DNA of 32,869 bases, taken from assembly GCA_021773365.1 (NCBI GenBank), contig JAJFKF010000123.1, positions 1 through 32,869 on the forward strand. Reading direction: 5' to 3'. Position 1 is the stretch's first letter. Each line of letters opens with the position of its first letter. Below are positions 1 to 8,589 of this stretch, piece after piece. The position numbers were made by a program, and so were the translations under genes. A model generated the notes under the pieces. That model did not search any database. It had not been told where the DNA came from and was given only the letters and a program-made list of their open reading frames with translations. This DNA comes from Gammaproteobacteria bacterium (lineage in GTDB: Bacteria; Pseudomonadota; Gammaproteobacteria; Steroidobacterales; Steroidobacteraceae).

Positions 1-161
1 TGGTGAGCGCCGCCCAGGCCGAGCGGGTGCACGATGCGGAACTGGCATTGCTGCCGCTGCAGGACCAGGAACTTAAATTCCAGGTGTTTGCCCTGCAGCG
101 CAAGGATGATGCCTCGCCGCTGGTAGGCCGGTTCATGGAGATCGCGCGCAAGCTCATCTGA
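1..161 (+). CDS. LysR-family transcriptional regulator, C-terminal fragment
   Basis: Only the last 52 or so codons are present; the gene enters from the left edge and ends with TGA at 159-161. The peptide ends in PLVGRFMEIARKLI, which resembles the last helix of the LysR substrate-binding domain (typically a proline-containing turn, then an aromatic and hydrophobic helix). The DNA-binding half is outside the window, so the regulated target cannot be guessed. It converges on the trb operon, with its stop 3 bp from the end of the small gene on the other strand. It could be element cargo or the first flanking gene. The family call comes from a short segment and is moderate. Confidence 0.55.
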   Translation, partial: VSAAQAERVHDAELALLPLQDQELKFQVFALQRKDDASPLVGRFMEIARKLI

Positions 162-164
162 CAG

Positions 165-380
165 CTATCGGGGCGCGTACCCCTTTTCCTTGAGCGCGTC
201 GCGCAGGCACTCGCCCGCCGCGATCATGACGTAGGCTTCATCGTCGCTCGTGGCTCGCTGACGATAGTCTGCGAACGTGACGCGCTTGAGGAACTGCGCG
301 TACTGCCATGCCTGCACGTCAGTGAGCACGACCGCGATGCCGAGTTCGCGCGGCTTCAGGCTGGTTTTCATGAGTTTCAT
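165..380 (-). CDS. Small conserved element protein, 71 aa (DUF7706-like)
   Basis: Last gene of the trb operon. It encodes a 71-aa soluble, charged protein with no signal or membrane segment. The pattern LTDVQAWQYAQFLKRV, then YRQRATSDDEAYVM, then a GYAPR end recalls a small family I associate with mobile elements (DUF7706), with unknown function. Its ATG at 380 overlaps the trbI stop (ATGA), so it is probably translated by coupling to trbI. A second in-frame ATG at 371 is possible. The family name is from memory; the gene itself is well supported by overlap and position. Confidence 0.6.
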   Translation of the reverse strand: MKLMKTSLKPRELGIAVVLTDVQAWQYAQFLKRVTFADYRQRATSDDEAYVMIAAGECLRDALKEKGYAPR

Positions 381-1600
381 CGCGGATAGGGCCGTAGCAC
401 CACATCTTTATTGAGCCGGATACGCAGCGGGAAACCGGGTCGAACGGTCAGCGTCGGCTGGATGTCGAGGTTGCGGCGGGTCATTTCCTGACCGACCTGA
501 TTCACCGACTCCTGCGCGCTTTCCTGGGCGGCCACGATCACGGTGCCGCTCTCGCCGCTGGAGGGTTCCGCGAGCTCTGCACTCACGCCGAGCAGCGTCG
601 AGAGCGCCGCGCCCGCGAAGAGGCGGCGCCAGTGCCAGTCCACGCCATCTTCGAGGCCGGCGTAGCCCGCCGCGTCCGTGCCGACGAGCCGGTCCAGAGC
701 AATGGAGGACTGGTCGGGAAAGATGAGGCGATTCCACACGAGCAGCACGCGGCGCTGGCCGTAGGCCACCTGACTGTCGTATTGACCCGTGAGCGTGGAG
801 CCTTGCGGGATCAGCAGATGCTGGCCAGTGGCGCTGTCGTAGACATTCTCCGTTACCCGGGCGGTGATGTCGCCGGGAAGATCCGAGTTGATGCCGGTCA
901 CGAGCGCGGCCGGAATCGTCCAGCCGGCCTGCAGCTGGTACGGGGAACGCGGGAGCTGCAAAGACGCAGAAGCGTAATGACTGGAATCAGGTTCTGCACG
1001 GATGAAGGCTTCCTTGCGATCCTGTTTGTTGGAGTCCGCCGCGGCAACCGTATCACCCGAGGCCGGCGACAGCGCCCTCAGCAAATCGAGGTCCGACATT
1101 CCACTCTCTCCTACCGTGGAGCCCGGCGCTGGTGGCGCACCGGTGCTGCGCTTCAGGGGATACAGGACTTGCGCCTGCTGCGCGTCTTCGGCCTCCTTCT
1201 GCTCGCGCAAACGAGCCGCCCGCAGCGCGTCCTCCTCCGGATCGGGATGAAAGCCTGACCGCTCGGGCAGCTCAATGCCGGCCTCACGTTCCGCGCGGAC
1301 CAACGGACGGCCCAGCTCGCCGGCCGGGGGCCCAAGCCGCGGCGGCGGAATACTGGCGTAGTCCTTGGGCAACGCCGACAGCCCCTCGGGCCGTGCGACG
1401 CGCTCCACATTCTTCGGCGCCGGCGTTTCCTCCACTTTCTGCGCCGATGGCGTGCGCAATCCCCACAGGGTAGAAAAGAGCACTAGGACGCCCAGCACAC
1501 CGACCAATACTGCCAGCGTCGTGCGGTTGAGTCGCGTCACGGGCTTCGGTTTCGCGCGCAGCTCCAGTCGGCCGGGATCTTCCTTCGCCGGTGCGCTCAT
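377..1600 (-). CDS. trbI: Conjugal transfer protein TrbI (VirB10 family)
   Basis: A 407-aa VirB10-like protein that spans the envelope and links the inner-membrane ATPases to the outer-membrane core of the type IV secretion channel. A short cytoplasmic N terminus is followed by one membrane segment at about residues 28-47, then a proline-rich periplasmic linker (about 50-120), then the conserved TrbI beta-barrel domain from about 230 on. That domain carries the family signatures LIPQGSTLTGQYDS, RLIFPDQSSIALD and GVDWHWRRLFAGAALS. Its ATG overlaps the trbG stop by 4 nt and its stop overlaps the next gene by 4 nt. Length is normal for the family and no break is seen. Confidence 0.95.
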   Translation of the reverse strand: MSAPAKEDPGRLELRAKPKPVTRLNRTTLAVLVGVLGVLVLFSTLWGLRTPSAQKVEETPAPKNVERVARPEGLSALPKDYASIPPPRLGPPAGELGRPLVRAEREAGIELPERSGFHPDPEEDALRAARLREQKEAEDAQQAQVLYPLKRSTGAPPAPGSTVGESGMSDLDLLRALSPASGDTVAAADSNKQDRKEAFIRAEPDSSHYASASLQLPRSPYQLQAGWTIPAALVTGINSDLPGDITARVTENVYDSATGQHLLIPQGSTLTGQYDSQVAYGQRRVLLVWNRLIFPDQSSIALDRLVGTDAAGYAGLEDGVDWHWRRLFAGAALSTLLGVSAELAEPSSGESGTVIVAAQESAQESVNQVGQEMTRRNLDIQPTLTVRPGFPLRIRLNKDVVLRPYPR

Positions 1601-2580
1601 CGGCCGCGCCCCTTCACCGGCTTTAAGTCCGTGCGCTCGATGCGGACAACCTGCGCCTCCTTGCCGCCGAGCCGAAGCTCCGCGGCGGCGAACAGTCGAT
1701 CCACGATGTAGTACGGACTGCGCACGCGGTAGTTGACGAGCTGGGCGTCGCCCTTTGAACCCACGACAAACAAAGGCGGCATCTCGCCCTGATCGATACT
1801 CGCGGGGAACTGAATGTAGACCTTCTGGCCATCGTCGAAGGCGCGCAGCGGCTTCCAGGGGGTATCGTCGCCGGTGACGGAATAGCGGAAGCGCAAGCGC
1901 TCCAGCGCGATGCCGGTGGTTACGGGCTGCATCGCATCACGCTCGCGATTCTCGGCTTTGAGCGCAACCAGCGTATCGGTGGGGTAATGCCAGGAGACGG
2001 CCGCCATCCAGGTCTCCGGCGTGGACTTGAGCTCCAGATGATATGCACGGCGGCTGGTGAAGATCGCAAGGTTGGTTTGAAGGTCCGCGCGCACCGGCTT
2101 CACCACCACATGCTGGCGCTCCGTCGCACCCGCACCGCTGCGCGTGTCGCCGATGATCCAGCGCACTGGATCGGGTGCGGAGATATCGATCAGGGTCTCG
2201 CCGGGTTCCAGCGCGATGTCGGTGACTTTGCCCGGCACCGTATAGACCTGGTACAGCGCGCCCGGCGTGTAGGGCCAGGTCTGGATGGCGTTGATGAAGC
2301 CCGAAGGCGTGGGCTCAATGCGGGCTGCGCTGTTGGCGCCTTGCACGCTGTCGCTGGGCGGCACCACCGGTGTTGGAGCACTCAATTCCGGGAGTGGCTT
2401 GAGTTGGTTCGGAAACGGAATCGGCTTTGGGATCTCCACGATCCGCATGGGCAGCACGTCGTCTTGCCGCACGGCTGGAGTGGCCTCGACCGGTTCATCC
2501 AGCATGACCTCAGGCGCCGGCAGTTTCGTGGCGCACGCCATCAGCACCAAACACATCATCAACGTCATCGCAGACTTCAT
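1597..2580 (-). CDS. trbG: P-type conjugative transfer protein TrbG (VirB9 family)
   Basis: A 327-aa VirB9-like component of the outer-membrane core complex. The N terminus is a lipoprotein signal with lipobox LMAC (Cys16), so unlike many VirB9 proteins this one is probably lipid-anchored; in other systems the VirB7 partner supplies the lipid. The central segment has the TrbG pattern TVPGKVTDIALEPGETL, and the C terminus has the beta-strand repeat YIQFPASIDQGEMPPLFVV followed by YYIVDRLFAAAELRLGGKEAQ, the part that binds the VirB10 partner in this family. It overlaps trbF and trbI by 4 nt on either side. Confidence 0.95.
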   Translation of the reverse strand: MKSAMTLMMCLVLMACATKLPAPEVMLDEPVEATPAVRQDDVLPMRIVEIPKPIPFPNQLKPLPELSAPTPVVPPSDSVQGANSAARIEPTPSGFINAIQTWPYTPGALYQVYTVPGKVTDIALEPGETLIDISAPDPVRWIIGDTRSGAGATERQHVVVKPVRADLQTNLAIFTSRRAYHLELKSTPETWMAAVSWHYPTDTLVALKAENRERDAMQPVTTGIALERLRFRYSVTGDDTPWKPLRAFDDGQKVYIQFPASIDQGEMPPLFVVGSKGDAQLVNYRVRSPYYIVDRLFAAAELRLGGKEAQVVRIERTDLKPVKGRGR

Positions 2581-3287
2581 TGCGGATCTCCTGAATTGCG
2601 GCCCGTGTCGAGTTCTTTGCTCCAGTCAAGGCCATCCACGTAGATGCCGAGCGGATTCTTGTGAATGAGCTCCTGGGTGGTCGGCGGCTGAAGCACAAAG
2701 GACAGCATGGCCGTCCAGCGCGCCGTGGCGGTCAGCACGCCATTGGTGTAGGTGCGCTCGATCCAGCGCAGTTGAAAGGAGGTCTGTGAGGCGCGCACCA
2801 CGCTTGTGATCTGGATCGCGACGGATTCACGGCCGACGCGGATGAAGGGATCATTGGCGCGGGCGTATTCATTCAGCAGTGCAGCGCCCCGTGGGGTCAC
2901 ATAGTGGTAGGCGCTGTTCCAGTTGTCGCGCAGTACGATGGGATCAATGGAGAGCGATCGGACGTTGTGAATGAAGGTGGACAGGTGATGCCCGATCTGA
3001 CCGTCGCCGGGTCGCTGCGCTTCACGAGCCGGCCCTACGGCGCGTGCGCCGCCCTCCCTGTCCACCTCGACGATGTAGGGCACCAGTGTCGAGCGGGTGG
3101 ATTGCCAGAGCAATCCGGCCGCCATGATGAACAACAGCGCAAGGCTTCCGAAGGCCATCACCCGCCAGTTGTAGGCTTGCACGCGCGCGGAACCAATGCG
3201 CTCATCCCAGGCCTGTTGCGCGGCCTGATAGGGCGTGACGGGCGCCGGGGTGTCGGAGTATCGGACGCTTGGGCGTTTGAATCGCAT
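2577..3287 (-). CDS. trbF: Conjugal transfer protein TrbF (VirB8 family)
   Basis: A 236-aa bitopic inner-membrane protein of the VirB8 type, a scaffold of the type IV secretion inner-membrane complex. There is a cytoplasmic N terminus of about 40 residues, one membrane segment at about 42-61, and a periplasmic NTF2-like domain. Motifs include VPYIVEVDREG just after the membrane and a C-terminal PLGIYVDGLDWSKEL. The gene starts 3 bp after the trbL-trbF junction and overlaps trbG by an ATGA. Length and layout are normal. Confidence 0.93.
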   Translation of the reverse strand: MRFKRPSVRYSDTPAPVTPYQAAQQAWDERIGSARVQAYNWRVMAFGSLALLFIMAAGLLWQSTRSTLVPYIVEVDREGGARAVGPAREAQRPGDGQIGHHLSTFIHNVRSLSIDPIVLRDNWNSAYHYVTPRGAALLNEYARANDPFIRVGRESVAIQITSVVRASQTSFQLRWIERTYTNGVLTATARWTAMLSFVLQPPTTQELIHKNPLGIYVDGLDWSKELDTGRNSGDPQ

Positions 3288-3290
3288 ACG

Positions 3291-4520
3291 TTAGGTGTCC
3301 TGGTAAAGTGAAGGGTTGGCGCCACCGCCGCCGCGATCCCCGGAGCGCACTGCATGTGCGGCGACCATCGCGCCGTGAGAGAACTGCTGGCGATGTCGCT
3401 GCGCCCAGGCTGGAGCGGCGCTGTTCGATGCCTGCGTCTTGTTGCCATTGAGCCCGACGGCCTGGCGCGCACGGTCGGCGATAGCCGCGCCGCTGGTACG
3501 GGCAACATTGGCAAGCCCCGGCGCGATGGCGGCCCCGCCTGCGGTACCGGAAGCGACCACGCCCTCCTTGAACGCCTGGTATCCACCAGCCGCGGCTCTC
3601 ACCGAACTGCCGCCCGCCGCGCCAGCCAGGCGAGCCGCGCCGCCCACTGCGGCCCCGCCGGCGGCTGCCATTCCACCCACGGCAAGGCCTGCGCCCGCGG
3701 CTGCACCGGCGCCGAGCTGGGGTGCGCCGGATACCAGACCAGTCGCGATACCCGGACCAAACAACCCCAGCGCGAACAGGGCCAGGGAACCGAGCATGGT
3801 CGCCAGTGCATGGTCGATGGTGAGCTCAGTATCGGCCGGCGGTATGAACTCACCAAAGATGCTGGAGCCGATACCCACGATCACGGCGAGCACCAGTACC
3901 TTGATGCCGGAGGAGACGACGTTGCCCAAAACCTTCTCGGCAAGAAATGCCGTCTTGTTCCACAGCGCAAACGGCACCAGGACAAATCCCGCGAGCGTGG
4001 TGAGCTTGAACTCGATCAGCGTCACAAAAAGCTGAACGGCCAGAATGAAGAAACTCACGATCACGATGAGCCACGCCAGCAGCAGGACGGCGATCAGGTC
4101 CAGGTTGGCAAAGACTTCCGGAAATCCCGCGAGATCGCCTACTTCTTCGAGGATGGGACGGGCGGCATCCACGCCGACGCTGGCCAGCCTTCCTGGCCGC
4201 AGCAACTCCCCTTCCGTCATCGTGGACCCGGATGCGGTGAGCCCGAGGCCTGCAAAGCTGCGGAATACAATGCTGGACAGGTCGTTGAAGTTGCCCAGGA
4301 TGAAGGCGAAGGCTCCGACGTAGAGGACTTTCTTCAGGAACTTGGCCAGAACGTCATCGCCGCCTCCGCTCATGGCCCACAAGAGGCCGGCGAGGGTGAT
4401 GTCGATGACGACCAGAGCCGCCGTCAGAAACGCCACCTCGCCGCCGAGCAACCCGAACCCGCTGTCGATGTACGCCGTAAAGACGTTCAGGAAGCGGTCG
4501 ATGACGCCTAAATCCTCCAT
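3291..4520 (-). CDS. trbL: P-type conjugative transfer protein TrbL (VirB6 family)
   Basis: A 409-aa polytopic inner-membrane protein equivalent to VirB6, thought to form part of the substrate path across the inner membrane. About six hydrophobic segments can be seen (roughly residues 30-50, 62-78, 140-165, 170-188, 205-225 and 240-262). They are followed by a low-complexity Gly/Ala-rich region (about 265-350) and a hydrophilic tail, the usual TrbL layout. The Gly/Ala-rich part makes several shadow reading frames here. The gene follows eexN by 6 bp and precedes trbF by 3 bp. Confidence 0.93.
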   Translation of the reverse strand: MEDLGVIDRFLNVFTAYIDSGFGLLGGEVAFLTAALVVIDITLAGLLWAMSGGGDDVLAKFLKKVLYVGAFAFILGNFNDLSSIVFRSFAGLGLTASGSTMTEGELLRPGRLASVGVDAARPILEEVGDLAGFPEVFANLDLIAVLLLAWLIVIVSFFILAVQLFVTLIEFKLTTLAGFVLVPFALWNKTAFLAEKVLGNVVSSGIKVLVLAVIVGIGSSIFGEFIPPADTELTIDHALATMLGSLALFALGLFGPGIATGLVSGAPQLGAGAAAGAGLAVGGMAAAGGAAVGGAARLAGAAGGSSVRAAAGGYQAFKEGVVASGTAGGAAIAPGLANVARTSGAAIADRARQAVGLNGNKTQASNSAAPAWAQRHRQQFSHGAMVAAHAVRSGDRGGGGANPSLYQDT

Positions 4521-4526
4521 GCGTGC

Positions 4527-4796
4527 TTACGGCGCCACCGGCACCATGAACATCTCCACATCCTGCGGGGTGTACTTCGTCTCACCGTCCCCCATGAGTC
4601 GCTCGCGCCTGGCCTGGGCCGCGTTGATGCAGGTTTGTTCGGAGACGCGCTGGCGATCCTCTCGGCACAGACGCGTTACTTCCTTAAGTCGCTCCGGGTT
4701 CGCCAGGAGCGAGCGCACCGATTCATCCTGTACCGGTGCCTCGCACCCCGACAGCATTCCAATACTCGCCACGATGGCGAAGACCCGCGTTCTCAT
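4527..4796 (-). CDS. EexN-family entry-exclusion lipoprotein
   Basis: A small lipoprotein of 89 aa between trbJ and trbL, the position where entry-exclusion or TrbK-like lipoproteins sit in Trb operons. Such proteins block redundant transfer into a cell that already carries the element. The signal peptide ends in lipobox LSGC (Cys18 from the chosen start). The mature part has the EexN-like pattern VRSLLANPERLKEVTRLCR, then a Cys/Ala-rich helix. I chose the ATG at 4796 because AGGAGG lies 5 nt upstream; the GTG at 4802 would overlap that Shine-Dalgarno sequence. EexN is the best family match, and exclusion specificity cannot be read from sequence. Confidence 0.8.
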   Translation of the reverse strand: MRTRVFAIVASIGMLSGCEAPVQDESVRSLLANPERLKEVTRLCREDRQRVSEQTCINAAQARRERLMGDGETKYTPQDVEMFMVPVAP

Positions 4797-4814
4797 ATCC
4801 ACCTCCTGATGGGA

Positions 4815-5564
4815 TCAACGAAACAGGGCAACCGATTCGGGTGTGTAGCGGGTGTCCGGCCGCATGAACTGCCGGCGCAGCTGACGGCTACGTTCCTCGG
4901 CGGCGAGAACGCGTGCCTGCTCCAGCGACGCCGCGCGTTCCTGGGCGATCTGCAGTTGCTGGGCTTGCATGAGCTGGCGGGTCTGCAAGGCGAGGAGCTG
5001 ATTGGTGGCCTGCGCTGCCTGCAGCGCGCCGGCGGCGGATTGACTGCGGTTCACCAGATCGGCGAGCACCCCCTCGTCCTCGGCAAAGTTCTGCGTGGCC
5101 TGGGACTGCACGCGCAGGGCCGTGCCCACGGCCTCTCGAGTGTAGTTCCATTGATCGTGACGGTCGGTACGCAGCTGGTCGCGGCTCACGGCGTCCGCAT
5201 AGGCCCGCGGATACAGACGCGCAAACTCCGACTGCATGTGCGAGAGCTGAAAGGACAGGCCTTCGGCCTCATCAAATAGCCGCTGGACCGTCGCCAGCGT
5301 GGAGCGCAGGCGGTGCAGCGTGTTGTAGTCGAGGTTTTGGAGATTGCGCGCCTGGTTGGTCAGCATCTGTGCATCGTTGGTGAGCTGGCGGATCTGGTTG
5401 TTCACCATCTGGAGCGTGCGGGTGGCGGTGAGCACGTTCTGCGCCAGGTTGCTCGGGTCGAGCACGATGCCGCCCAGCCCTCCAAACAAGGCATGCGCCG
5501 GTTTCGGCACGGTGAGGCCGAGGGTCACGGCCAGACTCATCAGCAGCATCAGTAGCGTTTTCAT
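4815..5564 (-). CDS. trbJ: P-type conjugative transfer protein TrbJ (VirB5-like)
   Basis: A 249-aa secreted periplasmic protein of the VirB5 type, a minor pilus or tip component. It has a Sec signal peptide (MKTLLMLLMSLAVTLGLTV then a likely cut after AHA). Next come ALFGGLGGIVLDPSNLAQN, a typical TrbJ start of the mature protein, and long amphipathic helices rich in Gln, Ala and Leu (coiled coil about residues 35-90 and 145-220). The ATG overlaps the trbE stop by 4 nt. Length fits the family. Confidence 0.93.
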   Translation of the reverse strand: MKTLLMLLMSLAVTLGLTVPKPAHALFGGLGGIVLDPSNLAQNVLTATRTLQMVNNQIRQLTNDAQMLTNQARNLQNLDYNTLHRLRSTLATVQRLFDEAEGLSFQLSHMQSEFARLYPRAYADAVSRDQLRTDRHDQWNYTREAVGTALRVQSQATQNFAEDEGVLADLVNRSQSAAGALQAAQATNQLLALQTRQLMQAQQLQIAQERAASLEQARVLAAEERSRQLRRQFMRPDTRYTPESVALFR

Positions 5565-7984
5565 GGCGATATCTCCTGTGGTTTGAAGTCATCGATCAGT
5601 TCGGCGGCCCAGTCGAGCTTGCGGCGGCGCAGCCAGGCTTCGGCAAAACCGGCTGGTGGGCTTGCAGCCAGTGTCTCGTCGATCTCGCGCTGATCCTCCG
5701 GCGTCGAGGCGGTTGAGAATGCGAGGGCCACCTCGCCCAGGCCGAGCTCAAACAGGCGGCAGCCCAGGGGCGACTGGTAGTAGTAATGGCGTTTAGGCAT
5801 CGCGCTCGCGATGATCTGGACCTGGCGGTCATTTAGGCCAAAGCGTTGGTAGATTTCGTGGAGCTGCGGCTCCAGGGCGCGCGGTGACGGGAGGTAAATA
5901 CGCGTCGGGCAACAGTCGATCAGGGTGCTGGCAATCGCCGAGTCCTTGATATCGGCGAGGGACTGCGTGGCGAAGATGACCGAGACATTCTTCTTGCGCA
6001 GCATCTTGAGCCATTCGCGCAGGCGCCCGGCGAAGGTCGGGTCGTCCAGGCGCAGCCAGGCCTCGTCCAGAATCAGAAGCGTCGGCGCCCCGTCAAGCCG
6101 TCCCTCGATCAAGTGAAAGATATTGGTCATGACCGGCAGGATGGCCTTGCGGGTCTGCATCAGTTCTTCGGTTTCAAAGCCCTGAATGTCGGCACCGCTG
6201 AATGAATCGCGGTCGGCATCCAACAGCCGCCCATAGGGGCCGTTCAAGGTGTAGGGGTGGAGCGCCTGGCGTAAGGGATTGGATTGCAACAGCGCGTTGA
6301 ATCCAGTGAGGGTGCGCTCGTGGGCCGGCGCGGACGCAAGATTGCCGAGCGCCGACCATACCGAATCCTTGATGTCGGGCGTCACCTCGATACCCTCGTG
6401 AGCGAACAAATCCGCAATCCACTCCGCGCCCCACGCGCGATCCGCGTCGCGGTGGATCTGCGCGAGCGGCTGGAAGGCAATCGAGCCCTCGGCGCCCAAG
6501 TCGTAGTAGTCCCCGGCCAATCCTAAGATCGTGGCGCGTGAGGAACGGCCGTTGTCGAATACAAAGACTCGGGACTTCGAGTATCGGCGGAACTGCTGAA
6601 TCAACGTGGTCAACAGGACGGACTTGCCGCTGCCCGTGGGACCGATTACCAACGCATGGCCGACATCGCCGATGTGATTGGAGAGGCGAAACGGCGTCGC
6701 GCCATCGGTGCGCGTCAACATCAGGGCAGGCCCATCGAGATGTGGATTGCGCTCTGGCCCCGCCCACACGGCAGACAGCGGCATCAGGTGCGCAAGGTTG
6801 AGCGTCGAAACCGGTGGCTGGCGCACGTTGGCGTAGACCTGCCCGGGAATCGAGGAGAGCCAGGCCTCCACGGCGTTGATGGTCTCGGAAACCACAACAA
6901 ATCCCTTGTTCTGGATGGCGCGCTCGATGGCCCTGCGCTTCTCGTCGGCGACTTTCGGATCGACATCGGTAACGACCACCGTGGCCGTGATATACCCGAA
7001 GGCCACCGCATCGCTTCCCAGCTCCTGCAGGGCTTCGTCGGCATCCGCTGCCTTGTTGGTGGCGTCGTTATCGACCAGCGGACTTTCCTGCTGGAAAATG
7101 TTTTCTTTCAGAAGTGCCAGCACGCCTTTGCGCTTGGAGAACCAAAGCCGCCGAACCTTCCCGAGCTCACTCTCGGCATGCGGTTTGTCCATGCAGATGA
7201 AACGGGTCACCCAGCGATAGGAGAAACTTAAGCGATTCACGTCGTCCAGAAGTCCCGGCCACCCCTTGGCGGGAAAGCCGCGAACGCTGACGGATCGGAT
7301 GTGCTCGTTGCCCAACATCGGCGCGACGCCTCCGGTCAGGGGGCAATCGGCGAGTAGCGCGTCGATGTGAAACGGACTCTGCGGCACTTGCACCGGATGG
7401 GCGTGCGTGGAGATCGTGGAATGCAGGTAGGTCAGTGTCTCGGCGTCATTGAGCCAGGCAATTTCCGGCATGGTGCCATCGAGCAGGCTCAAGAGCCGGT
7501 CTGTCTGCGTCACGAATGCCGCGAGATAGTCGTTCCAATCGACGCTGTGCCTGCGCTCGGACTCCAGCAGCAAGTTCGCGGCCCGCGCTTGGGATTCCGG
7601 CGGCGGCAGATAAAGGAGCGTGAGGAAGTAATCGCTCTCGAAGTGCGAACCGGCTTCCTCGAAGGCCGCGCGACGTTCCTCATCGATGAGCCAGGACAGG
7701 CCTTCTGGAAAGCGGGAGGTCGGATAGTCGGCGGCGGCTCGCCGGGCCGCCTCCACAAAGAGGGCCCAGCCTGACCCTAAACGCTTCAGTGCATTGTTGA
7801 CGCGCGCGGTGACGGCCACCAGCTCACTCTCCGTGGCGCTGTCGAGGTCGGGGCCACGGAACCGGCAGGTGCGCTGGAACGCGCCATCCTTGTTGAGCAC
7901 CACTCCCGGCGCCACCAAACCGGCCCAGGGCAGGTAGTCGTGGAGCAGTGCGGGACGCTTACGGTATTCGGCAAGGTTCATCAT
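5561..7984 (-). CDS. trbE: Conjugal transfer ATPase TrbE (VirB4 family)
   Basis: An 807-aa VirB4-type ATPase that energises pilus assembly and transfer at the inner membrane. The N-terminal CagE/TrbE domain (about residues 10-400) is followed by the motor domain with Walker A GPTGSGKSVLL (about residue 448) and Walker B LLILDEAWLRLDD (about 638), then the VIFATQSLADI segment typical of VirB4. The start is an ATGATG pair at 7984; AGGGAG a few bases upstream supports it. It lies 15 bp after trbD and overlaps trbJ by 4 nt. Full length, with no missing motif. Confidence 0.96.
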   Translation of the reverse strand: MMNLAEYRKRPALLHDYLPWAGLVAPGVVLNKDGAFQRTCRFRGPDLDSATESELVAVTARVNNALKRLGSGWALFVEAARRAAADYPTSRFPEGLSWLIDEERRAAFEEAGSHFESDYFLTLLYLPPPESQARAANLLLESERRHSVDWNDYLAAFVTQTDRLLSLLDGTMPEIAWLNDAETLTYLHSTISTHAHPVQVPQSPFHIDALLADCPLTGGVAPMLGNEHIRSVSVRGFPAKGWPGLLDDVNRLSFSYRWVTRFICMDKPHAESELGKVRRLWFSKRKGVLALLKENIFQQESPLVDNDATNKAADADEALQELGSDAVAFGYITATVVVTDVDPKVADEKRRAIERAIQNKGFVVVSETINAVEAWLSSIPGQVYANVRQPPVSTLNLAHLMPLSAVWAGPERNPHLDGPALMLTRTDGATPFRLSNHIGDVGHALVIGPTGSGKSVLLTTLIQQFRRYSKSRVFVFDNGRSSRATILGLAGDYYDLGAEGSIAFQPLAQIHRDADRAWGAEWIADLFAHEGIEVTPDIKDSVWSALGNLASAPAHERTLTGFNALLQSNPLRQALHPYTLNGPYGRLLDADRDSFSGADIQGFETEELMQTRKAILPVMTNIFHLIEGRLDGAPTLLILDEAWLRLDDPTFAGRLREWLKMLRKKNVSVIFATQSLADIKDSAIASTLIDCCPTRIYLPSPRALEPQLHEIYQRFGLNDRQVQIIASAMPKRHYYYQSPLGCRLFELGLGEVALAFSTASTPEDQREIDETLAASPPAGFAEAWLRRRKLDWAAELIDDFKPQEISP

Positions 7985-7999
7985 CGCAGGTGGCTCCCT

Positions 8000-8254
8000 T
8001 CACGCATCCAGATAAGGCTTGTGCTTCAGATGCCGGGCAAAGAGATCCATGAACTGCGGATCGATTTTCGCGCCCCATACGGCCAGGGTGTGCCCAACGA
8101 CCCACAGCGCAAGACCCATGAGCCACAGTTGCAGTCCCAACCCCACTGCCGCCGCGACCGTGCCATTCGCCACGGCGACGGCGCGCGGCGCACCTCCGAG
8201 CAGGATCGGCTCGGTGAGCGCGCGGTGGATGGGGACTTCAAAGCCTTCGATCAT
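8000..8254 (-). CDS. trbD: Conjugal transfer protein TrbD (VirB3 family)
   Basis: An 84-aa inner-membrane protein equivalent to VirB3, which works with the VirB4 ATPase TrbE encoded next to it. The family start IHRALTEPILLGGAPR is followed by two hydrophobic stretches at about residues 25-42 and 43-60, then a basic tail (DLFARHLKHKPYLDA). I chose the ATG at 8254 because it overlaps the trbC stop as ATGA, as elsewhere in the operon. A longer open frame to 8476 only continues across trbC in another frame and is not real. Confidence 0.92.
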   Translation of the reverse strand: MIEGFEVPIHRALTEPILLGGAPRAVAVANGTVAAAVGLGLQLWLMGLALWVVGHTLAVWGAKIDPQFMDLFARHLKHKPYLDA

Positions 8255-8589
8255 GCGATCACCGCCCCGCCGCCGAAGCTGAAGAAGGAGAGGAAGAACG
8301 AGGACGCGCCGAAGGCCACGGAGAGGCCAAACACGATGGCCACGAGTTTCCGGAAGCCACCGCTGGTATCGCCAAAGGCGAGCGTGAGGCCCGTCACGAT
8401 GATGACGATGACAGCAAAGATTCGGGCGACCGGACCCTGGATGGAGTCCAACAGCTGCGTGAGCGGGGCTTCCCACGGCATCCCGGAGCCGGTGGCCAGC
8501 GCTGTGCCCGCCAGCAAGGCGTACAGCAGCAAACCCCCCATTGCGGTTTTCCGTACAGGCGTAATTCCGTCAATGTGATTCCACGTCAT
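8251..8589 (-). CDS. trbC: Conjugal transfer pilin TrbC (VirB2 family)
   Basis: A 112-aa pilin precursor. A long leader with a hydrophobic segment (about residues 17-34, ending ALATGSGMPWEAPL) is followed by two transmembrane helices (about 55-72 and 83-105) separated by the short turn GDTSGGFRKL, the TrbC/VirB2 layout. In the RP4 system the mature pilin is cyclised by the TraF peptidase; a TraF homologue is encoded at 15098-15613. It overlaps both trbB and trbD by 4 nt. Confidence 0.92.
   Translation of the reverse strand: MTWNHIDGITPVRKTAMGGLLLYALLAGTALATGSGMPWEAPLTQLLDSIQGPVARIFAVIVIIVTGLTLAFGDTSGGFRKLVAIVFGLSVAFGASSFFLSFFSFGGGAVIA

Noticed and set aside
3354-4511. A 385-codon plus-strand frame opposite trbL
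   Set aside because: It is antisense to a clear trbL, rich in His, Gln and Arg, with no domain; a typical shadow in GC-rich DNA.
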